Assembly: GCA_000969725.1 (NCBI GenBank)
Contig: JXSR01S009949.1
Origin: Ophiothrix spiculata
Lineage: Eukaryota; Echinodermata; Ophiuroidea; Amphilepidida; Ophiotrichidae
DNA: 24,215 nucleotides
Reading direction: 5' to 3' (one strand)
In this document: piece after piece, positions 1 to 10,528 of the stretch
How positions within the stretch are numbered: the stretch's first letter is position 1
How the letters are laid out: the number at the start of each line of letters is the position of its first letter
The notes under the pieces: model-generated
Told to the model about the DNA's origin: nothing
Databases searched by the model: none
The model's input: the letters and a program-made list of their open reading frames with translations, nothing else
Made by a program: the position numbers and the translations under genes

Positions 1-95
1 TACACCAATAAAGGATATTGAGTACCATAAACATTATTTTGCCTGAATCCTTTGGTCTCTATTTGAACCTACATTCAACTGAACATTATACTAAG
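1..95. repeat. Single unit of the ~113-bp minisatellite at the window edge
   Basis: By eye, bases 1-95 are identical to 2821-2915, then the two diverge abruptly. The unit breaks off at the window start, so more units may lie to the left. It carries the same ACCATAAAC word (at 24) as the array 2.8 kb away. Confidence 0.9.
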
Positions 96-853
96 TATTT
101 TTGCAATTCCCAGATACCAATGACCAAATGTTTTTGAGTTAAAATTGCCACAGAATAAAATTATTTTAAATGCACATGCATGCTAGTATTGCTGTAATGA
201 ATAGTTGAAATAATAATAATATTGAAAATATTTATTTCAAATGTCATAAAACATACAAATAATGCAAAAACACATTTAAAGCTTCCGTAAATAAACGTGA
301 GTTTAAGTTTCTGGATTTGTCACGCAAAATAATCTATACATTTAAAGATATTTTACAACAAATAATGAATAGGCATAAACTGAAACAATGTTTTCTTTTT
401 TTAGCAAAATATTCGGAATTAATAACCTGTGTAATAGCATGATCCAATCTAATAAGATTACTTCTACTTTTACGCAAACAACTGCAAAGTTATTATCATA
501 CTGTTATTGTTTTGTGGAAACAGAACCTGAAATGATGCTTGGTGTGGAATGGAGCTTGCTTGGGCCACAGTGGTCAGCGAACACCTGTAAAGTGTGCAGA
601 GGCCGAGTGAAATTACAAATCTGGGAGCACTATAAATCCCCAGTATTTTGTAATGTTTTTAGTAACAATATTTGCCTCGGAATAAATCAAATACATTTTT
701 AACACACATCAAACATCATAGTCATAAATAAGTTGGTCTGTGTTTTGTTAATGTTGTGTCTTTCTTTGAATTTTTCACTAAAAACATTTTACATTTTAAT
801 TGGAGACACAAAGAAAAATTCAAATTGTGTGTTATGAATTGTGTTTGCTAATA

Positions 854-1027
854 GGGGAGCACCATTAGATTTCCAAGGGGGAGCAGGAATTTAAAAAAAA
901 TCCCCTCCACAGGCAGAAGAAAAAAATTCCCCCTGAACATGGAATAGGCAGAAAAACAGTAAAGGGGGAAAATTGCTCCCAAATGAACCCAACATCCTGC
1001 TCCCCCTGGAAATCTAATGGTGCGCCC
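854..1027. mobile_element. Foldback MITE, GGTGCACCATTAG family, copy 1
   Basis: Terminal inverted repeats of about 30 bp: GGGGAGCACCATTAGATTTC at the left and the complement at the right, ending ATCTAATGGTGCGCCC. The interior has CAGGCAGAAG and TGGAATAGGCAGAAAAACAG in common with copies at 12751-12966 and 16159-16372, but lacks about 40 bp that the others have near the right arm. No coding capacity. The family of DNA transposon is not recognised. Confidence 0.85.
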
Positions 1028-1438
1028 TTTACAGAAAAAATAAATGCCAAAAATATCAGATTTAAATTTGTCTTATTCGCATCCACTTGGTGAGATCTCT
1101 TACTTCCGGGTAATGTGTTTGTTCAGAGGACTGAGAAAAAGAAGGCTCTATCTGAATAATTCTGTAATTTTTCTAACACAGAAATGCAGAAAATGTTTTT
1201 TTTTCCTTTATCAAACTCAGAAAATCTTTAAAAGATGATTATAATATCTAACACAATAACATGACTAATGCACTCTTCTAAGTATAAGGAAAAAACCCTA
1301 AAATAAGAACATGATCATCATTAATTCAAAAACATACCTAATCACACCTCATTAAACTAAATCTGTCACTATAATCAATTAAATTTCAAAGTCTTCAATA
1401 GACATATGCAAATCAAAGAAAATATAAAATACTTGTAA

Positions 1439-1700
1439 TGTAGGGTAGAACCGGGCTACTTGGAACATTGGGCAATTTAATCCATTGAAAGTTTTTCAAT
1501 TGATAGCTATAGGCATGCTCATGGCAATGACGAAGTTTTGTCTCTTAATTTGAAATGCAAATTTTTCTCATAGAACTGCATTAAAAGATAATATCAATAA
1601 CTGACATTTATTTTGCCCTATTTCTATTTGATACAAAATGCAAACTGTAAAACAAAGCTGAATTTGCCACAAGTCAAAACTAGCCCTACTCCACTCTACA
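1439..1700. mobile_element. Possible diverged MITE
   Basis: The ends are imperfect inverted repeats: TGTAGGGTAGAACCGGGCTA at the left and TAGCCCTACTCCACTCTACA at the right, matching at roughly two thirds of 35 positions. The interior is AT-rich without open frames. Divergence suggests an old insertion; target duplication not seen. Confidence 0.5.
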
Positions 1701-2724
1701 CACTAATTGATAACCTCTTGAAATCACTTTATAAGTGAAATTACAAAAAAAAAAACCATATTAATGGTCCATTTTCAATGTGACCAAACTAAATTTATTG
1801 ATTGCATTATTTTCTATTGCTGAGATTTATAATCAAATTTTTTTACACAGAAAAATCAAAACAATATAGTATCCCAAAGAGGTTCAAGCATATCTGTAAT
1901 GCTTTGTACTATATAGATGCTACATAATTTCACTTTTTCCCCATTTACAACTTTCCATTACAGATATAACTGCTAATTATGATTAACAAAAACAGTGATT
2001 TGTAAAAATATGCATTGAGGCAAAGTCAAACTTCTAACTCAAACTTTCCATTTTGTACTCCCAATCTTATAAATAGAACTGTAAAAAACAAAAACCTGGC
2101 AGCAATACAATAGTTCACCATTTCATAGTCTCAGTTTGCAGTCTTGAATGGTGACAAGTCTGCAGTAAACAAGTCAGCATTCACACTGTGAAGTCACTTC
2201 GTGACAATGTTCAGAATTTTATGGTATACAACTAATTCCTAGCTTTAAACACAATACATCCTCCGTAAATCCATACATAACTCCTGATGATACCACTGAT
2301 ATCATAGTCGTAACACGGTCTCTGAGCAGTAAATCAACATCAGCCTCAGGGATTTTGTTGTGTACAACCATTTAATTGATTACGTAATAAAGCCGTATGT
2401 TTCATCAGGAATGCACCATTGCATAGTCACTGTGTGGTACCTACATGGTGAAATCATCAGGAACTTTGAAGTGTACTATCAATTTCTTGATTAGATGATA
2501 TAACCAAGCTCTATGATATCACGACAAGGTTACAGCATAATAGTCCATGAATGCTTATCACAAATGCAGTGTACAGCGGACAAGGTAAAACATTCCTAAA
2601 GAGGCATGATGCCCCTATTCAATGTCTAAAACAGAGAGCAATTAGAGTAAAGTTGCCTGCTGAAGTAATAGTGCCATCATCAAGATTGTTTTGGTGCACA
2701 ATACCTAAGAAACTCTTGTCCACT

Positions 2725-3290
2725 AATAGGCTGTATCCTCTAGTCTCCTGATATTGCGCTATCTGCTCCTACATTCAGCTGAACATTACAATAAGATGCA
2801 GCAGTTGAAAGGATTCAATATACACCAATAAAGGATATTGAGTACCATAAACATTATTTTGCCTGAATCCTTTGGTCTCTATTTGAACCTACATTCAACT
2901 GAACATTATACTAAGATGCAGCAGTTAGAAGGATTCATACTAGAAGGATACTGAGTACCATAAACATTATTTTGACTGAATCCTCTGGTCTCTATTTGCA
3001 CCTACATTCAGCTGAACATTATAAAGATGCAGCAGTTAGAAGGATACTGAGTACCATAAACATAGGCTGAATCCTCTGGTGTCTATTTACACCTACATTC
3101 AACTGAACATTATCATAAGATGCAGCAGTTGGAAGAATTCAGGCTACACCACTTAAGGATACTGAGTACCATAAACATTATTTTGACTGAATCCTCTGGT
3201 CTCTATTTGCACCTTCATTAAACCGAACATTATCATAAGATGCAGCAGTTGGAAGGATTCATACTAGGATGATACTGAGGACCATAAACA
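2725..3290. repeat. Minisatellite of ~113-bp units at the gene's 3' end
   Basis: Five clear units are marked by ACCATAAAC starting at 2844, 2957, 3053, 3168 and 3281 (spacing 113, 96, 115, 113); a diverged sixth reaches left to about 2725. Each unit also carries TGCAGCAGTT, CTACATTCA and GAACATTA words. The rightmost unit overlaps the end of the coding sequence (3259-3290), and the unit near 2935 still carries the complement of CTAGTATGAATCC, the bases around the stop. The array therefore looks like amplification of the coding end plus the start of the 3' UTR. It would form most of a 3' UTR. A minus-strand ATTAAA at 2371-2376 and an AATAAA at 1794-1799 are possible polyadenylation signals, unproven. 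Confidence 0.85.
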
Positions 3291-3351
3291 TGACTGTAAA
3301 GAAGACCCCGCACACATATACAATGAGTAGACCAGTTTTTGCCATTGAACC
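3259..3351 (-). CDS. FRRS1: FRRS1-like terminal exon: final transmembrane helix and stop
   Basis: After a TTCTCTTCCTTGCAG acceptor the frame reads GSMAKTGLLIVYVCGVFF then TVMFMVLSIILV and TGA at 3259-3261: 30 residues in phase 0, matching the phase-0 donor at 18251. The segment is a single hydrophobic helix preceded by a lysine. FRRS1-type proteins end in such a helix, which here is the C-terminus with no cytoplasmic tail. The last ten or so codons and the stop lie inside the first unit of a minisatellite that continues into the 3' flank. An unrecognised exon inside the 14.9-kb intron could also be spliced here, but none is needed for the phases. Confidence 0.85.
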   Translation of the reverse strand, partial: GSMAKTGLLIVYVCGVFFTVMFMVLSIILV

Positions 3352-4051
3352 CTGCAAGGAAGAGAAAAATGATTAAAAATCTCAATATTCATTACTCTTA
3401 TATACTCTGTTATACTTGAGGCATGCAACAAGTAGCCGATTAACGCACAAAAACCAATATAACCATACGGAGAAGTAAATTAGTCCATATTTCTCGAATC
3501 ATAACAATATGCCAAATTTTGCTGAATATTCAAATGAATTTATTTACAATGTTTGTCCATGTGTTAGCAACTAAATTAGACCAAAATAATACACAAATTA
3601 TGAAGAATTCATGTAAAAATATATTAATACGCAGTGATTCGGCCTTATCCTTATCAATCATTGCTAGTCTCTTACACAATACAAAACCACCAGTTTACAA
3701 TGTTGTAAAATACAAGGGATATGCTATGTATCTTGTAACAGAGTCTGATTGCTTGTTGCATACTTCAAGGTTTATAGAGTATAGTATTTTCTTTCAATCT
3801 TGATGCGGATCATTAAGTTGTGATGCAATCAAGGGGAATAAGTTGGATGTCGGTAATTTTAAATTTTGATATTATTACCATCTGATTGTGCATTAAAGGA
3901 ATACTATAAGATTTTGATGAAAAATTGTTTTAAATAAAAACAACCTAAACTGAAGCAATGTGACTATCTTAAGTGTTTTCAAGAGTATTTTGTCAAAAAC
4001 TTGTTTTGCCACAGAAAAATGGATAAAAACCATATGCATGTTTTTCTACAC

Positions 4052-4087
4052 GTTGAATTAAATTCAGGATCCTGAATTTAATTCAAC
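4052..4087. repeat. 36-bp perfect palindrome
   Basis: GTTGAATTAAATTCAGGA is followed directly by its exact reverse complement, centred on the GGATCC at 4067-4072. There is no spacer. It may be the fold point of an old foldback element or a palindromic duplication; the flanks do not continue the symmetry. Confidence 0.9.
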
Positions 4088-4685
4088 AAATAGTCATACC
4101 AGAAAAAGTAAGCATATTTAAGCCAAATCGTTTGAAGGGTATTCATATCTACCAAAAACAAACCCAATAAGCCAAAAAAATCAAAAGTCATGGGTGACAG
4201 GGGGCGATTCATTTTTAACACTTTATAGTATTGCTTTAAATAGACCAATAATTTGTTTTCACAATCAAATTTCGCTGAGGACTTTATGTACTTAAAAGGC
4301 ATAAATAGCATTTTCTGACCAAAGCTCTCTCAATTTTTGGTCCACTTTTAAATTTTGGATTGTATTTCAATTTGGCAAGCTCGTCGGTTCTGTAAATTAG
4401 TGGAATTTAGTCGAGTTATTCAAAATGGATGATTTTGCAAATTCAGTACATGTTGCTCTATGCATGGTTAGGCATATATTGATAAACAATAACACCTTGC
4501 TTAACCCCTATTTTGCAATGAAAATGTGTAAAATAACAAGAAAATATTTGCATCAAATGGACATATCTGGTAAACAGAGTGAATGTTTGCTAAATCTTGT
4601 ATCTCAAAAATCTTATACTATGCATTATAAACGTAGTATAAGATTAAGAGTATTAAAAAGCTCAAAACACATTACAAACCATTAA

Positions 4686-5395
4686 CCCTCGTCTAACCAA
4701 GGGGGTGGTTGCAACCCCAAGGTTTTTCCCCACTGCATAAAAATGCAAAAGCAACTGACTCTAGGTATTTAAGCGGAATGTTGCAACCCAACCAGAATTT
4801 TTTGAAATTTTAAATTGCCATTTTGAAAAATATCTGCATGCTATAAAGCTTGAACTTACAGAATAATAAATAATAAATGTCGGTGCTTATATAGCGCTTT
4901 TCCAGAATTGATCAAAGCGCTTTACATTTATTCCGTTACCAATAGAATATAACCAACTTACGCGGCTGCCTTACAATCACGGCGCCTATTGAGTATATTC
5001 CTAGTAACTACCCATGATAACGCTTGGGTCGACGAAGCAATTAGGATTAAATGTCTTGCCCAAGGACATAACCCGTTGGCCGTAGCGGGGCTCAGAACAT
5101 GTTAGAATCATCATTTCCCTTCTTTATTAGCAAAAAACCAAACAAAAATATGATATTCAGAACCTGATCCAGATTTTCCGATCTGAAAGTACTTTATGAC
5201 GTCATAATTACATAACGCCTTGGCTGATTTTGATGATCTTGGTATCGTTGGATAGGGGAGGATCATACCTAGCTATTGGTAGCAAAACCAAGTTCATAGG
5301 AGGTTCGGTTCCAAAAATGTAGGGGGTTGCAACCATCACCCCCAACAACCCCACCTTGATTAGACGTGTTACAAAAAAGCTTGGTTAGACGAGGG
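4686..5395. mobile_element. TTAA-flanked transposon-like element, 710 bp
   Basis: Perfect 16-bp terminal inverted repeats, CCCTCGTCTAACCAAG and complement, each flanked by TTAA (4682-4685, 5396-5399). Subterminal inverted blocks follow (GGTTGCAACCCC near 4707 and GGGTTGCAACC near 5325). TTAA targets with CCC ends are typical of piggyBac elements and also occur in Kolobok-type ones. No transposase frame, so non-autonomous. A dispersed sequence sits inside (4870-5100). Confidence 0.85.
4870..5100. repeat. Dispersed repeat with TATATAGCGCTTTTC and CTTGCCCAAGGACA words
   Basis: About 230 bp, less AT-rich than its surroundings, with CTTATATAGCGC, CAAAGCGCTTTACAT, CTTGCCCAAGGACATAAC and a final GTAGCGGGGCTC. 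From memory, similar word combinations recur in repeats of many aquatic animals; I cannot name the family. It lies inside the 710-bp element, so it either inserted there or was captured by it. Confidence 0.45.
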
Positions 5396-5977
5396 TTAAA
5401 CGTTTGAAAACACTGTAAATTCCCTATTACAACAAGCAGTTCATAACCACCATGCAGTAATCAATCAATCACATGCTGGAAACATGCAAGTTCAAACCAC
5501 TGTCTTTAGTACTTGCCACCTTTTGCACTCTCACAATGCATACAGAAATCTGAGGGAAAGTGCCTTACGAAACACAATCATATATTAACGAAGTGCAATA
5601 AAAAACTTCTTAAGTGAGATTACTAGTAGTTTTGCTACATATACAAGAACACACACAATAATAATAAATAGAATCACACATTTTGATAGCAAACACTATA
5701 CTACACAAAATAAGAACATAAAATACCATATCCATTCGTCCATTCAACTGTTTGCCATCTTACAAACCCTTTGAATTTATACATACCCTAACTTCCAAGA
5801 ATTTGACAAATTGTGATGCATTATATCAAAAGGTACATGTTGGGTTCCAAGTATGACTTGAAAGCTTTTTTATCAACTTTAAAAAGATACCAAAATTGAA
5901 GGCATAGGACATTAGGTTACCGAACTATGACAAAACAAAGAATGACAACATTGACATATTTAAAAAGGGCAGAGGGT

Positions 5978-6426
5978 ATTGACACGATGATCGTGTCAAT
6001 ACTGTACTCTTGCCCATAATGGCTATAGACACCATTATCGGGTGTGAGAAAGTGCATGGCTATGGAGCCGATGCTCACTGATGCTCAAGGGGATGGCAAC
6101 AAAAATAGTGGAGGGAGGAAGGTGACTTGCATTGGTAATATTAAAACTTTGCTCCCCATTATTTTCTTCCTGTTGTTTGTTTTACTTCTCTCTCAAGGAC
6201 CAAAAGGCAAAAAGGCAACTTCAAGTTGACATTCTGAATAACATCAGAAACTCTCCCGGTTGTAATATTACCAATCAATGCAAGTCATCTTCCTCCTTCC
6301 ACTATTTTTGTTGCCATCCTCTTGAGCATCAGTGAACATGTGCTCCATAGCCATTCACTTTCTCAAACCCGATCATCGTGTGAATAGTCATTTTGGGCAA
6401 GGTTATTGACACTATCAACGTGTCTA
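5978..6426. mobile_element. Long-hairpin element, ~450 bp
   Basis: Left arm 6039-6142 and right arm 6264-6371 are imperfect inverted copies for more than 100 bp (for example GAGAAAGTGCATGGCTATGG against its complement CCATAGCCATTCACTTTCTC). Symmetry continues less well outwards to about 5978 and 6426. A near-perfect short palindrome, ATTGACACGATGATCGTGTC, marks the left edge. No coding capacity. Transcribed, it would give a long stem-loop. Confidence 0.75.
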
Positions 6427-6870
6427 TAGCCACTTTCCACTTTTCCTTCACTTCTGAGAAAAATGCGTTTGAAAATCATGACAATATTAAATTGAAGATA
6501 TTGCTGATTTTCAAAGGAACCATTCCAAAATTCCATAGCACCGACACTTTTACTTGCCTGATTGACACTAAATTTGGCACATATGCTTAGCAGACTGTAA
6601 CAAAGATGGCGATACTAATTTTGCCAGAGGAATTAGCAGAATGCGCTGATATTTATCTTACAAATTTGTCATATTTGGTACTCAAGTGACAGTCCCATGG
6701 ACATTTTCAGCTAAAACTGTATCCAACTTGGTCACAAACAACTCAATTTGTTCACATTTAAAGAGTATATTTTTATAAACCAAGTTCATTCATTAAAGAT
6801 ATATACTTCAAGGACCTCACGGCCATAGCTCAGAATCAGGTTTGCAGACAACTTGTACCTTTTGATGTAA

Positions 6871-7276
6871 CCAAGGAATTTTTATAGCGGAAGTGCTTTT
6901 CTCCGCCATCTTGTGTCGCTCATGGAGCAGAGTTATTGTACCTTCGGATATATTCGGATTTGGCCCGAAATCCAGGCAGATCGCGTAAATCTTAACTTGA
7001 CGCATATACAGCGCGTTCATTTTGTTTCACGCACAAACCATGTCTGCGTTTCAAGTAGCATGTATTGCGACTTGCTCTGATCAAAGTACACCAATTTTGA
7101 CGCTAATCCGTTGTGAAGACCCTTGAAGTGTGGCACGCAGAGCCGTTAAATGCCAGAGGTACAATAACTCACCCTCCATGAGCGACAATCCAAGATGGCT
7201 GCCATTCCATAGGATTTACATGGCGGTGAAATCAAAATGGCGACAAGTTCCGGTTCCCCCTATAAAAATTCCTTGG
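6871..7276. mobile_element. MITE with CCAAGGAATTTTTATAG ends and 6-bp target duplication
   Basis: Terminal inverted repeats CCAAGGAATTTTTATAG and complement, each flanked by ATGTAA (6865-6870 and 7277-7282), a clean 6-bp target-site duplication. Subterminal symmetry includes GCGACA/TGTCGC, CCATCTTG and GGTACAATAACTC blocks. 406 bp, no transposase. Confidence 0.85.
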
Positions 7277-8456
7277 ATGTAACATCACAATTATCACATT
7301 TCGTAACTGACATATTGTCAAAGTATTTTAGCAAGTGTTTGCACTGGTTTGAAATAACTCAATGGTAAAGGAGATAAACATTTTGAAAATCAGTAGTCGA
7401 ATTGGACTAGTGGATACAGTATAATAATGATATGAAATGTTGCAATTTTTTTTAGTACTGAAGCAAAAATTTACAGATCACAGGGACAGACCCAAACCTG
7501 GCATCTCCCATATATCTATGATGGGAACACATAATAATTTAATGATTTGCAATTGTTGACACTGAAGTATAGCAAGAAGCTTGAATTTGCACATGAAACC
7601 TATGGGGAAAAGAAAAAAAAATACCACTACCACTCCGGTCAATACTAAATGATCAAGAAGCTGAATTTGTACATGAAACTTTAAAAGAAAATGAATACAT
7701 TTGCAGTGAAAACTTAATATGCTTGAGCTGTAAGTCGTGTTTCTGGGAAAGATTCTTCTATAATCCATTTGAAACACTGAGGTGGTGTGAACAGAATACT
7801 TCCTGTATATAATGTGCCAGTCAATTACTATTCTAACCCCCGATAGCTGGGCACTAGCATGGTACTTGTTGTAATAGTTTGGAGATTTGTGCAGGGCAGA
7901 AAATGAATGGGGTTACGGTCATTGCTTCATGTGGTCATTTGGACTAGCATATGAGCTAGAATCTAGACAGGGATATCTTATGGTATTAGGCTAGGACTTA
8001 GTTGGCAACTCAGTGCTTAAGGGGGGAACTACCAATTTTTCTTTCTAGCTCAAAAATGAGATTTTATTAATAGGAGAAAGTGCTGATTTTTTTCTTTCAT
8101 TTGCTTCAATTTTGATCAAAATCGGACATTCCTTTGCGAAGTTACAACTTTTTTACCTATTTGACATCCTTTATATTTCTTTATTTATTACGAACTTTAA
8201 ATGCGTTTATCTCAAAATGCCAATTTTTCACACCCTAAACAATGTTCTATAGTCATGAAATTTGGTACAAAGGAAGATCTTGTCAAGTTCTGTGATCCTA
8301 TGGAGCCATTTGTTGATAAATAATATACTTTTTGAAATATGGGCTTTTCAAATTCTCACCAGCAGCGAAATTTGAATTTTCACTTCGTTTGGTTGCCATG
8401 GCAACGCGGACGGTCAAAAATAAAAATCCCTCCATAGGATCATAGATCTTTGTCTA

Positions 8457-9025
8457 CACTCTTAGAAAGAAAGTATCAAATATGAGACAAAAAGGATCAA
8501 TTTTGATCCTTTTTAGGTATCAAATATGAGCTTATCCTTTAAGGATCAAAGTGATCCCAAAAAAAGGATCAAAATTTTTGATCCGAAAAAGGATCAAATA
8601 TTTCTTATAAAAAAGACCTGCAAAAAACATCACACTGAAGTGACGCTAGCAGGGTTTGAACCCACGCCGCACTCATACCTGCTGGTAATTACGAGACCTT
8701 CGCTCTAACCACTCGACCACGCCGGACTGTGTGATGATATCAACGTATTTATATATGTTACACCATTGTATACATTCCCCGCTGTGTAGCGGTAATGGGG
8801 TGTACTCAAATATGAAACAAAAGATACGTTGGATCCAAACGCGGTATCAAATATGAGCTCATCCTTTCCGTATCAAAGTAAACCAGAAATACGGATCAAA
8901 ACTTTGATATTGTAATCAAAAAGGATAAAATTGATCCGCAAAAGGATCAAAAGTGATCCTTAAAGGATCAAAATAAAATGATCCCGAAAACTACTCGTAT
9001 ATTTGATCCCGGCCTTCTAAGAGTG
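8457..9025. mobile_element. Nested TA-flanked element with GGATCA-word array
   Basis: Perfect 11-bp ends CACTCTTAGAA and TTCTAAGAGTG, each next to TA (8455-8456, 9026-9027), as expected of Tc1/mariner-type target duplication. The interior holds about seven GGATCA and seven TGATCC words, mostly in A/T-rich spacing of 10-25 bp. A block GGTATCAAATATGAGC occurs at 8516 and again at 8843 in direct orientation. A degenerate tRNA gene lies in the middle. No transposase. Confidence 0.85.
8641..8726 (-). pseudogene. tRNA-like pseudogene, Ser/Leu-type arms
   Basis: On the minus strand an A-box-like TGGTCGAGTGGTTAGAGC and a B-box-like GTGGGTTCAAACCC stand in the right order and spacing. The T arm pairs with wobbles. 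About 18 bases between anticodon arm and T arm suggest a class II (Ser or Leu) tRNA. The anticodon stem pairs only three bases and the acceptor ends pair poorly, so it is not a working tRNA. It could be a tRNA-derived SINE head or a tRNA captured by the host element. Confidence 0.6.
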
Positions 9026-9402
9026 TATGTAACAAATCTAAAATAGAAAACAATTACTAATACTGAACTAAATGGGTCAATTTTTGGCGGGGGATTTCCC
9101 ATTTTGCGTTAGCCCAAATAAAAGTTCATTGACGTTTGACCTTGGCAAATTTGCATATGGAACATGATATGGTACTAAAAATATGATTTTTATAAACTTT
9201 GAAGTTCAAGGATTGTTTTGGTATATAACTTGACATATTTCAATTCAGCAAAACTAACAGTCCATTGACATTTATAATTGCATGTGAAATCGGCAGTAGT
9301 TCCCCCCTTGCAGAGATACCAGTGAATATTTTCAGCCCTGGAGCAACAAGTATTACCAAGTTGTCTGCTAGTTCACAGGTACCCGGAGGCTGGAGAACAA
9401 CT

Positions 9403-9645
9403 CGTCATGTGAGTGCAAGAAAGTCGTATCTGCAATAGCTGCCATTTGTCATAAATTTGGATTACACACTGTATAATCTTCATTATTGGGTCAGTGGTTC
9501 TTGAAATGGTTCTTCAGGTGACATTCAAGAACCACTGATATAAGACGGTGGCATTTTGAGGGATTTTTCACATTCTAGTGACAAGTGGTAAAATAGATAT
9601 ATAACTAAGGGCAGCCATTGCAGATACGACTTTCTTGCATTCAAA
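9403..9645. mobile_element. MITE with GTGAGTGCAAGAAAGTCGTA ends, copy 1
   Basis: Left arm CGTCATGTGAGTGCAAG and TCGTATCTGCAATAGCTGCC; the right arm near 9611-9642 is its complement. The interior has AGTGGTTCTTGAAATGGTTC. A second copy in the opposite orientation lies at 18027-18227 in the same intron. Confidence 0.8.
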
Positions 9646-10460
9646 TAATGAACTGAGAGCATATGAGAAGTTAATGTCAACCATCAATATTGCCAAAGAA
9701 TGATAATAGTGATAATAACAATTATATTTGAAAAACTCCGTTTATATCAGTCTTTCCCAGTATCAAGGTTTTTTTCTGTTTGTAGGTTTTTGTTGACTAC
9801 ACTCGTTGCTACAATGTTTTTTATGTATGCACATATTTACAGTGCATGATTTGTTGAACTTCAGTGTTTGTGAAACACATTCAGGCATTCGCATCACAAT
9901 CTAGCTAAACCCTACAAACTGAAAAACTTCATACTCTGAAACACTAAACAGCATGCAAGGTGGTATAAGACAAGAAAGAGGGTAACTACCAGGTTGGATA
10001 TACAGAAAGACTACATATATTTGTGACATTAAAGAGCTCCTTAACCAAAACCACGATTAAACATTTTGAAATGGACAGGTAAGCTTGTTCGGAAAAAAAA
10101 GGCACCACAACTTGATTAATCAGTGAAAGTTTTAAGTTAGCCATCCAAATCTGCCATATGTTTATCCAAGATAATATAGTCGTGTGAAGAAAACCTTTCC
10201 ACTTTTATGCGTCTTGTGCGCCGATGTTAAAGTTCACGCACAACTCTTGCGATACTCAAGAGCTCGCGTAATTTGACAGTTCTGTTGCTGCGTGACTTGA
10301 TGATTGATTTGATTGGTTTGTTGTTCACACATGGTGCGATTTAGTCCCGCCCAGAATGAAAAGGTTTGTTTCAGATGACTATAGTAAATGATGCATGCAT
10401 TGTACACATTTCAAGTTGCAGCCCTTTAAAAATTATAATCAAAGTAGAGAAGCTTTTATA

Positions 10461-10490
10461 TTATTATACCTCATAAATATTAATGAATTT
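10461..10490. repeat. Solo end fragment of the CTATACCTCATAAATATT MITE
   Basis: TTATTATACCTCATAAATAT resembles the terminus of the element at 10529-10788, 65 bp away. Only one end is present. Confidence 0.45.
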
Positions 10491-10528
10491 ATCATGTTCA
10501 TTCATTGACCATGTGGTAGTTTTTATTA

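Larger units (their letters stand above)
96..2724. other. 3' flank / intergenic, no gene seen
   Basis: AT-rich sequence between two blocks of the same minisatellite. Open frames at 388-702 (+), 865-1086 (-), 1044-1238 (+) and 2551-2751 (+) have no recognisable domain, and one of them is simply a mobile element read through. It holds the elements at 854-1027 and 1439-1700. The part from about 2350 to 2724 could be 3' UTR of the minus-strand gene if the ATTAAA at 2371-2376 is used; this is a guess. Confidence 0.5.
8021..9307. mobile_element. Outer element with GGGGGGAACTAC ends, interrupted by another insertion
   Basis: Ends GGGGGGAACTACC and GTAGTTCCCCCC are inverted repeats. The left flank is TTAA (8017-8020), the right is TTGC, probably a decayed TTAA. 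A 569-bp element (8457-9025) sits inside, so the host was about 716 bp before that insertion. The remaining sequence is AT-rich with no recognisable protein. Confidence 0.7.

Noticed and set aside
530..620. Possible relation between 570-585 and 11895-11910 through CCACAGTGGTCAGC
   Set aside because: The shared word is short and nearly palindromic; flanks do not align.
388..702. Plus-strand 104-codon frame
   Set aside because: No domain, no splice context, low-complexity composition at the start; a chance frame in AT-rich DNA.
865..1086. Minus-strand frame, and a similar one at 16082-16336, with shared residues suggesting a protein family
   Set aside because: Both are read-through of copies of the same foldback MITE; the similarity is DNA-level.
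3519..3803. Plus-strand 94-codon frame in the large intron
   Set aside because: No recognisable domain, AT-driven composition, antisense to the gene and without splice or promoter support.
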